58,994 nt of DNA. It comes from Chlorobiota bacterium (GTDB lineage: Bacteria; Bacteroidota; Ignavibacteria; OLB7). The stretch is taken from NCBI GenBank assembly GCA_028287785.1, contig JAQBOZ010000026.1:1-58994 (forward strand), given 5' to 3'. The first letter of the stretch is position 1, and each line of letters starts with the position of its first letter. The notes under the pieces were generated by a model. It was not told where the DNA came from. It made no database searches and saw only the letters and a program-made list of their open reading frames with translations. Shown here piece by piece: positions 1-8,047 of this stretch. The position numbers and the translations under genes were made by a program.

Positions 1-124
1 ATCATCACATCGCACAATCATCACATCGCACAATCATCACATCGCACAATCATCACATCGCACAATCATCACATCGCACAATCATCACATCGCACAATCA
101 TCACATCGCACAATCATCACATCG
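1..124. repeat. 16-bp tandem repeat (minisatellite)
   Basis: The unit ATCATCACATCGCACA is repeated seven times in full and followed by the first 12 bases of an eighth copy. All units I read are identical. The array touches the left edge of the window, so its true length is unknown. The last partial unit overlaps the 3' end of the DAHP synthase gene and supplies its final Met codon and stop codon. The unit is not a multiple of three and has no spacers, so this is a minisatellite and not a CRISPR array. Confidence 0.95.
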
Positions 125-1106
125 TCAGCGCCGCGCGGATATTTCTGGAGAGGCGCATCAGCTTCGAGAAATCCGCCAGCGGAAGCGCCTGGGCCGCGTC
201 GCTTTTTGCCGATGCGGGATCGTGATGGACTTCGACGATTGCGCCGTCCAGCCCCGCGGCTATTCCGGCAAGCGCACCCTGTACAACAAGGCTCCGGCGT
301 CCGGCCGCGTGCGATGGATCGATGATCACCGGAAGCTCCGTCTTCTCCTTCAGCGCGGCGGCTCCCAGCACATCGAGCGTGTTGCGCGTGATCGATTCAA
401 ACGTCCTGATCCCCCGCTCGCAGAAGACCACCGTTGCGGCCCCGGCCACCAGCGCATGCTCCGCCGCGCCGATCCACTCCTCCACCGTCGCCGACATGCC
501 GCGCTTCAGAAGAATCGGCAGACCGCTCATGCCGGCCTCCTTCAGCAGCGGAAAATTCTGCATCGATCGCGTGCCGATCTGAATCATGGAGATATAGCTT
601 GCAGCGAATTCCACATCGCGCGGATCGACGATTTCGCTGACAAGCTGGAGGCCATAATCCCTGGCGATTTCGCTGGACATCACCAGCCCCGATTTTCCCG
701 AGCCCTGAAAATCGTGCGGCGATGTACGCGGCTTGTACGCGCCGCCACGCACGAAACGGAGCCCCTCGCCGGCAAGGAATTCGTAGATCGTGGCGACCTG
801 TTCCTCGCTTTCGATGCCGCACGGCCCGGCGATCATTGTCAGCCCCTCGATTCCCGATTGAATATCGATCGGCGGACGATCGTGCGCCACGCGCAGATTT
901 TTCTCCTCCTGCTCCATCACCCCCGTAACGCCGGGAAGCGATGAATATTCATCGAGACGAATTTCATCGGCGGGATCGCTGATCAGCAGGACCACGCGCG
1001 CGCCGTTGAGCGTCGAGATGCCGGCAGCGCCATCGTGCATCAACTCGCGCCGCACCGCCGCGATCTGCAACGGGGTGGCATCGGATGTAAAGAGAATCGC
1101 TTTCAT
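117..1106 (-). CDS. aroF: 3-deoxy-7-phosphoheptulonate (DAHP) synthase, type I-beta
   Basis: This 329-residue enzyme condenses phosphoenolpyruvate and erythrose 4-phosphate, the first step of the shikimate pathway in the cytoplasm. Residues 1 to about 75 form the small ferredoxin-like N-terminal domain of the Thermotoga-type enzymes. The catalytic barrel follows, with GPCGIES, GGAYKPRTSP, IQIGTRSMQNF, LLKRG, IIDPSHAAG and EVHHDP, which carry the PEP, phosphate and metal contacts of the DAHP/KDO8P synthase family. Length is normal. The gene lies 61 bp downstream of the prenyltransferase gene on the same strand and may be cotranscribed with it. Shikimate-pathway output (chorismate) would feed the menaquinone route suggested by its neighbours. 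The stop codon sits inside the tandem repeat at the window edge. Confidence 0.96.
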   Translation of the reverse strand: MKAILFTSDATPLQIAAVRRELMHDGAAGISTLNGARVVLLISDPADEIRLDEYSSLPGVTGVMEQEEKNLRVAHDRPPIDIQSGIEGLTMIAGPCGIESEEQVATIYEFLAGEGLRFVRGGAYKPRTSPHDFQGSGKSGLVMSSEIARDYGLQLVSEIVDPRDVEFAASYISMIQIGTRSMQNFPLLKEAGMSGLPILLKRGMSATVEEWIGAAEHALVAGAATVVFCERGIRTFESITRNTLDVLGAAALKEKTELPVIIDPSHAAGRRSLVVQGALAGIAAGLDGAIVEVHHDPASAKSDAAQALPLADFSKLMRLSRNIRAALTM

Positions 1107-1167
1107 CGAAAATCAGTAAATCGAACAATCGTCCCATCGCATTTCATCGATGGGATCGGGAAAACAA

Positions 1168-2040
1168 TCATGCCGACACGGCGATATCCACCACCGTTGC
1201 CACGGCGAAAAGGATGCTGACGTAGCCGTTGAGATTGAAGAATGCCAGATCGATCCGGGAGAGATCGCCGTTCCGGAGAATCCATCCCTCGTAGATCAGA
1301 ATTGCGGCAATCGCCGCGACGCCAAGATAAAATGCAACGCCCATCCCGGCCAGCACGCCGAAGAGCGTGTAAAAAACAACGGCGGTGGCGTGTATGGGAC
1401 GGACAAGTTTGATGGAACGGAGCGCACCGAGCCGCGCCGGAACCGATTTCAGCCCCTGCTTCCGATCGAACTGCTCATCCTGGCAGGAATAATAAATATC
1501 GAAACCGGCGGTCCAGAGGGTCACGCCGAGACAGAGAAGGATGGGCACCCAGGAAAAAGCGCCGGTGAGCGCGAACCAGACGCCGATGGGGGCCATTCCC
1601 AGGCAGAGCCCCAGCACGAAATGCGCGGCGACGGTGTAACGCTTGGTGAGCGAATAGCCCAGCAACAGCACCAGCAGCGGCAGCGAAAGAAATCCGCAGA
1701 GCGAATTCACGGCGAACGAAGCGGCGATAAATACGGCGCACGCAATTCCGGTGAAGAGTCGCGCCTCGCCGATATTCACGGTTCCGGCCGGCAGCTCGCG
1801 ATTTTTCGTGCGCGGGTTGATGGCGTCGATATCCACATCGGCCACCCGGTTGAATCCCATCGCGGCGGTGCGGGCCGCGACCATGCAGACAAGCAGCAGC
1901 ACGATATCCTTCGCGGTGAGCGTAACGTGCCCCGTCCTGTAGGCGATCAATCCCGAGACGAACGCAAACGGCAGCGCGAAGACGCTGTGGCTGAACTTGA
2001 TCATCCGGCCGAATGTGGCCGCGCGTTGAAGTAACGACAT
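1168..2040 (-). CDS. mqnP: UbiA-family prenyltransferase (MqnP/UbiA type)
   Basis: This 290-residue integral membrane protein should attach a polyprenyl chain to an aromatic quinone precursor. The first Asp-rich motif is NRVADVDIDAINPRTKNRE (about residues 64-82) and the second is DIYYSCQDEQFDRKQGLKS. Together they bind the Mg-diphosphate of the prenyl donor. The rest consists of eight or nine hydrophobic segments. The family includes UbiA, MenA and the futalosine-pathway enzyme MqnP. I prefer MqnP because the next gene upstream looks like aminofutalosine deaminase and the whole run also includes DAHP synthase. The sequence alone does not separate MqnP from UbiA. A repeat element (R1) lies directly upstream of its ATG. 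Confidence 0.85.
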   Translation of the reverse strand: MSLLQRAATFGRMIKFSHSVFALPFAFVSGLIAYRTGHVTLTAKDIVLLLVCMVAARTAAMGFNRVADVDIDAINPRTKNRELPAGTVNIGEARLFTGIACAVFIAASFAVNSLCGFLSLPLLVLLLGYSLTKRYTVAAHFVLGLCLGMAPIGVWFALTGAFSWVPILLCLGVTLWTAGFDIYYSCQDEQFDRKQGLKSVPARLGALRSIKLVRPIHATAVVFYTLFGVLAGMGVAFYLGVAAIAAILIYEGWILRNGDLSRIDLAFFNLNGYVSILFAVATVVDIAVSA

Positions 2041-2071
2041 GAATTCCGTCCCCGAGCGAGGAATAAATAAA

Positions 2072-2170
2072 TGCGTGCGCGGGACGATGCCCCACGCATC
2101 AGGGATTGCGCCCCTCCGGGGCTTGAGAAATGTTTTCCGACAGCACGGCGGACAACGTTATTCAACTTGC
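2072..2170. repeat. R1 dispersed palindromic repeat, copy 1
   Basis: This copy lies between the amidohydrolase and prenyltransferase genes, about 30 bp upstream of the prenyltransferase start. It contains the palindromic core GCCCCTCCGGGGC, preceded by an inverted arrangement around CGATGCCCC. About 52 bases are nearly identical to the copy upstream of topA (41945-42000). The right part ends with a degenerate form of the GTTGTTCAACAGTCTG terminus seen in other copies. The gap of 208 bp is otherwise non-coding. Confidence 0.8.
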
Positions 2171-2248
2171 CACACCGGCGGCGCACTATGAAAATATTCT
2201 CCGAACATTATTCTCGTTTTCGATTCCCCACACCGGCAGCGCGCCGGA

Positions 2249-3469
2249 TCAGGCCACGCGATCGCGCCGGATCGGTGAGAGAATAATCTGCTGTTCGAGC
2301 GATCGGATGTCATCGGTGATCCGCTCGATCTGAACAGCCACCAGGCCGGGGACGTTCCCCGGGGCGATTGCGCCAAGATCATCGAAGCCGAGAATGGCGG
2401 CCCCTTCGGTCGTCAGCGCATCAAGAAAAATACCGGCGGGAAGATCGGGCCAGCGCTCCAGCAGCACGCGCGCCTCATCGAAGACATCGATCCCGGGATT
2501 GGAACCGCGGCCATCGGTGCCAAGCGCGAACCGGATGCCGTTTCCGACGATCGCATCCAGTTTCGGGAGAAGACCGGTGATGTGGAGATTCGATACGGGC
2601 GAGAGAATCGCGCGGACGCCGCGAGCGCCAAGCATCGCAAGCTCGTCAGCCGTGGCGTCGGCCAGGTGAACCGCCACGAAATGATCATCCAGAATCCCCA
2701 TCCGATCGTAATACTCGATCGGCGAACAACCGGCCGGCGTCCATTCCGGCTCCCACGCGCCGATCTGCTCCAGAAAATTCCGCCACGGCCCCGACGTGCT
2801 TTCGTACAACAGCCGTTCATCGGGATCTTCGGCCAGATGCTGATAGATATTCACATTCCGATCGCGCGTCAGCCCGGCAATCCGCCGCATCAACTCCGGC
2901 GAAACGGAATAGGGAGCGTGCGCGCCGAGCGTATGCGCCATCGTCGCGGGCCACTCCACATTCTTCCGCGCCTCCTCCGCCCATGCGATCGTCGCATCGA
3001 CGCGATCGCGACGGAAGCTGATCAGCTCGTGAATGAACCGGCAATGCATCCCCGAGCGGGCGATCGCGCCGAACGTTTCATAGTTGTTCACCACCTCGCC
3101 GACCGCGACCGTGCCGGCGCGCCGCATCCTTTCCAGCACCTCGGCAACCGATTCATTGAGACCCGTCCCCCCGCGTGGCTCGCCGGAACGCTGCGAAAGA
3201 AGTTTTCGCACCCACGCGTTCAACCCCGCGCCTCCCGGCACCGGCGTATCCTCTCCGGCATCCGTCAGATGGACGTGGCAGTTGAGAACGCCGGGCATCA
3301 GCACCTGGTGATCGCGCCGATCATCATAATGGGAGTCGAGCGTCGAGCGCGGGCCGGCCGCGACGATGCGCCCCGAGTCGTCAACAATGACGCCGGCGGC
3401 GGGAATCGGCTGGGAGCGTTCCCCCATCGGCAGGAGAATCTCAGCGGTATGAAGTGTGTGAGCGGACAA
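2249..3469 (-). CDS. mqnX: amidohydrolase, probable aminodeoxyfutalosine deaminase
   Basis: This 406-residue metal-dependent hydrolase belongs to the TRZ/ATZ/guanine-deaminase amidohydrolase family. Metal and catalytic ligands are visible as NCHVH (HxH, about residues 63-67), QHLAED, AVHLAD and GTDGRGSN. Members of this family deaminate aminodeoxyfutalosine in the futalosine route to menaquinone, and the neighbouring UbiA-type prenyltransferase supports that role. Other substrates (adenosine derivatives, S-adenosylhomocysteine, guanine) cannot be excluded from sequence. The reading frame begins with TTG at 3469. An ATG seven bases upstream is out of frame, so the start is uncertain. The gene is 115 bp downstream of the methyltransferase on the same strand. 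Confidence 0.75.
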   Translation of the reverse strand: MSAHTLHTAEILLPMGERSQPIPAAGVIVDDSGRIVAAGPRSTLDSHYDDRRDHQVLMPGVLNCHVHLTDAGEDTPVPGGAGLNAWVRKLLSQRSGEPRGGTGLNESVAEVLERMRRAGTVAVGEVVNNYETFGAIARSGMHCRFIHELISFRRDRVDATIAWAEEARKNVEWPATMAHTLGAHAPYSVSPELMRRIAGLTRDRNVNIYQHLAEDPDERLLYESTSGPWRNFLEQIGAWEPEWTPAGCSPIEYYDRMGILDDHFVAVHLADATADELAMLGARGVRAILSPVSNLHITGLLPKLDAIVGNGIRFALGTDGRGSNPGIDVFDEARVLLERWPDLPAGIFLDALTTEGAAILGFDDLGAIAPGNVPGLVAVQIERITDDIRSLEQQIILSPIRRDRVA

Positions 3470-3584
3470 TCGGCATTAAAGATCTGCCCGGCGGCGGCGC
3501 GGCGGAAGCCACGCGGAAGGCGCCATCGGATTGGGCGAACTTACGGTCAATGAAGTTATCCGCGTATTGCAAATGTTATCGGCA

Positions 3585-4373
3585 TCAGGAAAGCCGTCCG
3601 AAGTAGATCATCGTATCGTACTCGAAAGCGATTGTCCCCTCCGTCTGGTGCTCATCGAAGATCTCGCGGAGGCGAGCGAGCATCGGCGCAAACCCCGGCT
3701 CTTCGGGGCCGGGCGTATAGGAAGAAGAGAGAAGCCGCCCCTTCACCCCGTCGAAATCGAACTGCTGAACGTAATCGGGGATGATGCGCGCGGTAAATCC
3801 ACAGGGACGGAAAAAATGAGCGAGAACATCGGAATCGATGGTGGTGATGCCGTTGTGCCGCACCGTTTCGTAATCGGTGCCACAGGTCAGGAGCAATTCC
3901 TCATACGCGCGAAGAAACGGCGATGAATCCAGACGGCGATCGTTCCAGATAAGGGCGACATATCCCCCCGGGCGGAGAACCCGCATAAACTCCGCGCGTG
4001 CCTTCTCGCGATCGAACCAGTGAAACGCCTGCCCGGCGATCACGAAATCGACGGAGCCGGCGGCAAGCGTGGTGTTCTCCGCCGTCCCATCCACGCTGTG
4101 GAACCGCGAAAATTCCGCCAGATATTCCTCCCCCGCCTCCCTCATCTCCAGATTGGGCTCAATTCCATAAACCTCGTTGCCGTAGTTGAGAAACGGCTCG
4201 GCCGAAAACCCCGTGCCCGAGCCGATATCGGCGATCATATGATCGGGCTTCAGCCCGCACGATTCCGCGAGAACATCGATGATGGCATCGGGATAATGCG
4301 GGCGATAATGGAGATAATCCGAAACGCGATTGGAAAAGCGTCTGGTGGAAGAGGAATTCGTGGGATTGCTCAT
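3585..4373 (-). CDS. class I SAM-dependent methyltransferase
   Basis: This 262-residue protein has the Rossmann methyltransferase motifs: motif I ADIGSGTGFS, the acidic residue after strand 2 in YGIEPN, then GTAENT and VIAGQAFHWFD, and motif post-III LRPGGYVALIWNDR. It fits the Methyltransf_11/25 group of small-molecule methyltransferases. The frame is open for another 62 codons upstream, but the ATG at 4373 begins the conserved part (MSNPTNSSSTRRFSNRVSDY), so I chose it. It is the first gene of a run of same-strand genes that includes the probable futalosine genes. The substrate cannot be deduced, and a quinone-methylation role is only a possibility. Confidence 0.85.
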   Translation of the reverse strand: MSNPTNSSSTRRFSNRVSDYLHYRPHYPDAIIDVLAESCGLKPDHMIADIGSGTGFSAEPFLNYGNEVYGIEPNLEMREAGEEYLAEFSRFHSVDGTAENTTLAAGSVDFVIAGQAFHWFDREKARAEFMRVLRPGGYVALIWNDRRLDSSPFLRAYEELLLTCGTDYETVRHNGITTIDSDVLAHFFRPCGFTARIIPDYVQQFDFDGVKGRLLSSSYTPGPEEPGFAPMLARLREIFDEHQTEGTIAFEYDTMIYFGRLS

Positions 4374-4873
4374 GATTTTTTCGATAATGAGTTTCTCGGA
4401 TATCCGGCATGAGGCCGCAGGTTCCCGCAAATGTCGCGATTTCTGACGAGCTGCGGAAGTATACGATGGCAACGAATTTTCAACTCTGTAACTTCCGATG
4501 GCTATGCCGGGTTCCGGACATTGACAGAGAAAATCGCGGTCGGCAGGCACTCCGGGCAATGCCGTGACTCATCGATCAGATAAATCACACTCCGTGAACA
4601 TCCATCACGGGTTGGGCAGATATATGTCCTGAAAACACCCTCATATCGCATTTTTCCTCCGTGGCATGTCGATTGACGCGCATCGCTTCAGGAATCGCGG
4701 TCGGCACCGTCATTATCGCGCGATCGCCGCCGGCATCGATCACACAGCGTCCGGGAAAAACAGAGCAGAAAAAAAATCACACTACTATTTCGCACCGGAA
4801 CACCCGTGGATTTCCACGGAACAGTTACCTCACAGCGAATGTTCCACACACCTCACCATTTACAGGGAACACC
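4374..4873. other. divergent intergenic region
   Basis: About 500 bp separate the divergently read methyltransferase and outer-membrane protein genes, so promoters for both are expected here. I see no convincing gene, repeat or RNA structure. The open frames present have atypical composition and no ribosome-binding site. Confidence 0.5.
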
Positions 4874-5608
4874 ATGATATCGCAACGGATAACATCCCTG
4901 CACGCCATTATCCTCCTTGTCGCGCTGGCATTCGGCGTCGCGTGCCCGGCCGGAGCTCTGGCGCAACAACCCGATCCATTTTTTGTTGACGCAAAGGATA
5001 GAAGGTCGGCATCGCTTCCAACGCCATCCGGCCTGATTATCGGAATCGATCAACCGATTGCCCGTCTGGACCGTGATAGAGCTATGGGCGTGCTCACCAA
5101 TTTCGATATCGAAGCTTATTACGACGCATGGCAGATCGGGGTTCATAAAAGAAATCAGGGAACAATGGCAAGTCTGACGCTCAGAACAATCGGACGGGAG
5201 CGATATTCCGGATTTTTTCTGGAGGTCGGACGATCGCCGCTTACAGCCCACGAGGTATTGCCGAACTCATTTGGTTATACCACCACGGAGCAGCGCAGCC
5301 TTGTCTTCGGCGCCGGATACAGAGGGAATGTCGGATTCGGCAAGGATGGGCTGATGAACGTAGCGTACGAATTTTCCAGCGGCGATTCGAATTCCAAATT
5401 CGGCAACCCATCATATTTCCATATAGGGGCGGATTTTGGATTCCGCTTCCCCATTTCCATCTCCGCGTTCATCGTCGGCATTTCCGGCTTTATGGACATG
5501 ACGCCGCAACGAGAATTCACCCCTATGCTATCGCATCCATCCCCCGACCAGTCCTTTCTAACGGGAATCGGGTTTCATGCCCGCTACGCACTTAATTTCG
5601 GGAGCTGA
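4874..5608 (+). CDS. putative outer-membrane beta-barrel protein
   Basis: This 244-residue protein starts at ATG 4874 with a clear signal peptide (ISQRITSLHAIILLVALAFG, cleavage near ALAQQP). The mature part alternates hydrophobic and polar residues in short strands, for example YSGFFLEVGRS, RSLVFGAGYRGNVGFG, LMNVAYEF and FHIGADFGFRFPIS. It ends with GIGFHARYALNFGS, a terminal strand typical of small outer-membrane barrels. The open frame extends upstream to 4661, but only the internal ATG gives an export signal. It ends 3 bp before the lipoprotein gene, so the two are probably cotranscribed. I do not recognise the family and assign no function. Confidence 0.6.
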   Translation: MISQRITSLHAIILLVALAFGVACPAGALAQQPDPFFVDAKDRRSASLPTPSGLIIGIDQPIARLDRDRAMGVLTNFDIEAYYDAWQIGVHKRNQGTMASLTLRTIGRERYSGFFLEVGRSPLTAHEVLPNSFGYTTTEQRSLVFGAGYRGNVGFGKDGLMNVAYEFSSGDSNSKFGNPSYFHIGADFGFRFPISISAFIVGISGFMDMTPQREFTPMLSHPSPDQSFLTGIGFHARYALNFGS

Positions 5609-5611
5609 CAC

Positions 5612-6403
5612 ATGATACGAGCCACCGGATACATGCTTGCACTGATATCCCTGCTGTTGCTTGGCGGTTTCTGCACCGGCTGCACCGGCCTTTTATCCAC
5701 CGACGCGGGGAAATATTTTCACTGCGAACGAAAGGGGGATATCCGAACCGATAATATCAAGGCGGTGGGAATCTATACATTTTCCAGCGGCCCGATTATT
5801 TATGCCGAGGGACTTGAGCCCGATCTCTATCCTCCCGAAATAACGGGCACAACATTGCTGGCGCCGGACACAATCAACACGGAGCCGAGCCGGGAGCTTG
5901 CCCGGGCGATCAAACGAGAGCTGGAATTGAGGGGATACAAGGCGCCGGTGATGTCGGGACTTGGTCACTCGAAAGCGGTAAACGTGAACAACTGCCTGGC
6001 TGATGCGAGGAGCAAGGGCATGGACGCCGTCTTTATCACATATTATGCCGGCATTTCCTCACGATGGCGCTACGCCCGCAGCACCGGGAGGGCGCCTTCC
6101 CTGGAAACCACTTCAACACACAGGAACGGATATATGTATCTCCCCAACTCCGCGCTCTTCGATGCACGGACGGGTGATCTTTTATGGAGCAATTCCTATT
6201 ACGGCCTGGTGGAGAACGCACATGTGGTAAATATCAGCAATGAGGGATTTATCGATATCGTTCCCGAGGCGCTTATAGAAACCGGTGATGAGAATTTCGT
6301 CGGGGCGGCATCCAAGGCGGTGAAGAACATCTTCACTCCCCCGCTCTGGCCGGACAGCTTCAGGGAATTTCCGGTGCGCGAACATGTTGAAAAAGGGGGA
6401 TGA
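5612..6403 (+). CDS. putative lipoprotein, unknown function
   Basis: This 263-residue protein has a hydrophobic N-terminus ending in lipobox-like cysteines (LLLGGFC, then TGC, residues 16-24), so it is probably a lipoprotein. The mature part has an alternating alpha/beta look, with ELARAIKRELELRGYKAP followed by MDAVFITYYAG. This resembles DUF4136/DUF799-like periplasmic lipoproteins only in outline. The gene follows the barrel-protein gene by 3 bp. Its last 60 or so codons recur twice downstream as decayed copies, which suggests a former tandem array of this gene. Confidence 0.6.
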   Translation: MIRATGYMLALISLLLLGGFCTGCTGLLSTDAGKYFHCERKGDIRTDNIKAVGIYTFSSGPIIYAEGLEPDLYPPEITGTTLLAPDTINTEPSRELARAIKRELELRGYKAPVMSGLGHSKAVNVNNCLADARSKGMDAVFITYYAGISSRWRYARSTGRAPSLETTSTHRNGYMYLPNSALFDARTGDLLWSNSYYGLVENAHVVNISNEGFIDIVPEALIETGDENFVGAASKAVKNIFTPPLWPDSFREFPVREHVEKGG

Positions 6404-6422
6404 TGAAAATCCATTGAAGAGC

Positions 6423-6554
6423 CCGGGCGCCGGAAGCAATCCAGCAGCCGGTTCAGGGCATATCCCCGCGGTAAAGAGCATCTTCGAGCCCGCTCTCTGG
6501 CCTGAAAGCTTCAAGGAATTCCCGACCAGGGGGGATAAGAAAAAGCACCTGTAG
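6423..6554 (+). pseudogene. decayed second copy of lipoprotein 3' end
   Basis: From 6471 the frame reads VKSIFEPALWPESFKEFP and stops at 6552-6554. This matches VKNIFTPPLWPDSFREFP at the end of the intact lipoprotein. The 48 bases before it (GAGSNPAAGSGHIPA) are only loosely similar. There is no start codon or signal peptide, so this is a remnant of a paralogue whose 5' part has been lost. Confidence 0.75.
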
Positions 6555-6677
6555 CCCTTCGCCATGCGCTCTGATTCCGGGGAGAGAGATTTCTCTCCCC
6601 GTTTCTGCTTTCCGGGAAAATCCATTCCGCGCATTTTTCTCGCGGGGATGTGACCTTATCCCATTCCGTCCGCTCGT

Positions 6678-6845
6678 TTCACCGCTCGGCGTTTCAACCA
6701 CATCGTTTCCGATGCGCTGGACAGCACTCGTGGAGGGAATTATTTCGAGGCTGCTCCAAAAGCTGCCGGAATGATCTTTGCTCCCCTGCTCCGGCCCGGC
6801 AGCCTCAAGAAATTTCCTCTGACGGGGGATACGAAGAAACGGTGA
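6678..6845 (+). pseudogene. decayed third copy of lipoprotein 3' end
   Basis: In the frame starting at 6696 the sequence reads NHIVSDALDSTRGGNYFEAA, then PKAAGMIFAPLLRPGSLKKF, and stops at 6843-6845. This aligns without a gap to IDIVPEALIETGDENFVGAA and the following residues of the intact lipoprotein at 5612-6403. No start codon or signal sequence precedes it. It is a second, more diverged remnant of the same gene family. Confidence 0.75.
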
Positions 6846-7041
6846 TGAGAGATTTCCCATCGGAGGAAAAAAGTCGGAGTGAGAAAAGATGAACCACCCG
6901 TAGTTCCGGGCGGGGTGATATATTCGCCACGAGCCGGACAATCGTGATTCGAACAATCAGGCTATCGGCCGGCGTAATAGAGAGCACCGATGTGTTCTCT
7001 ATTATCGTAACCGGCCTCTCCTCTCTTCTCCCACTGAATCG

Positions 7042-7974
7042 ATGGGCCCGATCGTGAGCTTCAATCAATCCCGTGGCCGTAAGGCTGAGGCCATGCTGGT
7101 GCTGGTAACTCTCATCTGGGGAGGCACCTTCGCCACCACGAAATCGCTTACCCACACCATCGACCCGGCGTCGCTGCTGGCGCTTCGATTCGGCATCGCG
7201 TCGCTCGCGTTCTTCCTCTTTTTCTTCAAGAAGCTCAGCACCTCGCTTCACGGGAAGGTCTGGCTGCACGGGATGATCCTGGGAATGTTCCTGTACGGCG
7301 GTTATATCCTTCAGACCATCGGGTTGCAGTCCACGTCGAGCAGCAGATCCGGGTTTATCACCGTTCTCTATGTTGCGCTGACGCCGCTGCTTCAGATGAT
7401 TCTCACCAGGAAACTTCCCCGGCGGCGTATCAGGCTGGGGCTGGGAATGGTGCTTCTCGGGCTCTGGGGGCTGACCGCTCCCGGAGAAAGCATCTCCGGG
7501 ATGATAGAACCGTGGCGGACCGGCGGATTCGGCATCGGCGATCTTCTCACGCTCGGCGGGGCATGTTCGTTCGCCATCTACATTATCCTGCTGGACCGAT
7601 TCGGGTCGTACGATGTCATCCCGCTGACCGGCGTCCAGATCGCCACGATGTTCACCCTCGCTCTTGTCCAGGTGTTCTTCTCCGGCCATCCCACCCTGCC
7701 CACGGGAATCGCGCAGTGGGGGGACATGCTCTATCTCTCCATTCTTTCCGGCGTGCTTGGCACATACTGGCAGACCCGCTATCAGCGCTATACCACGCCG
7801 ACGCGGGCGGCCGCCATCTATACGCTGGAGGCGGTCTTCGCGGCGCTGGTCGGCGGGGTGTTTCTTGGGGAATGGCTTGGGCTGATCGGGGTGATCGGTG
7901 GCGCGCTGATCGTGGCTGGTCTGCTGATCGTCGAGTGGCCGTCCGGGGAGATCGCGATTGCCGATGAAATCTGA
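7042..7974 (+). CDS. EamA/DMT-family transporter
   Basis: This 310-residue inner-membrane protein has about ten transmembrane helices in two EamA repeats of five. The first begins at MLVLVTLIWGGTFATTKSLT and the second at GDLLTLGGACSFAIYIILLD. The typical GLQSTSSSRSGFITVLYVALTP and YTTPTRAAAIYTLEAVFAAL segments of the drug/metabolite superfamily are present. Such proteins usually export metabolites or amino acids, and the substrate here is unknown. The gene stands between the lipoprotein remnants and the tandem lipoprotein array, on the same strand as both. Confidence 0.9.
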   Translation: MGPIVSFNQSRGRKAEAMLVLVTLIWGGTFATTKSLTHTIDPASLLALRFGIASLAFFLFFFKKLSTSLHGKVWLHGMILGMFLYGGYILQTIGLQSTSSSRSGFITVLYVALTPLLQMILTRKLPRRRIRLGLGMVLLGLWGLTAPGESISGMIEPWRTGGFGIGDLLTLGGACSFAIYIILLDRFGSYDVIPLTGVQIATMFTLALVQVFFSGHPTLPTGIAQWGDMLYLSILSGVLGTYWQTRYQRYTTPTRAAAIYTLEAVFAALVGGVFLGEWLGLIGVIGGALIVAGLLIVEWPSGEIAIADEI

Positions 7975-8047
7975 ACGGGGACAATCGATACATCGCACGT
8001 GATATCGATCCGGGTCACGAATCCCGCGGCGAATTGTCACTCCTGTC

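Noticed and set aside
1-124. Tandem repeat as a CRISPR array
   Set aside because: Units are 16 bp, directly adjacent and without spacers.
1132-1155. TCCCATCG / CGATGGGA hairpin between the prenyltransferase and aroF genes as a terminator
   Set aside because: It is only 8 bp, without a T-run, and lies between genes that are probably cotranscribed.
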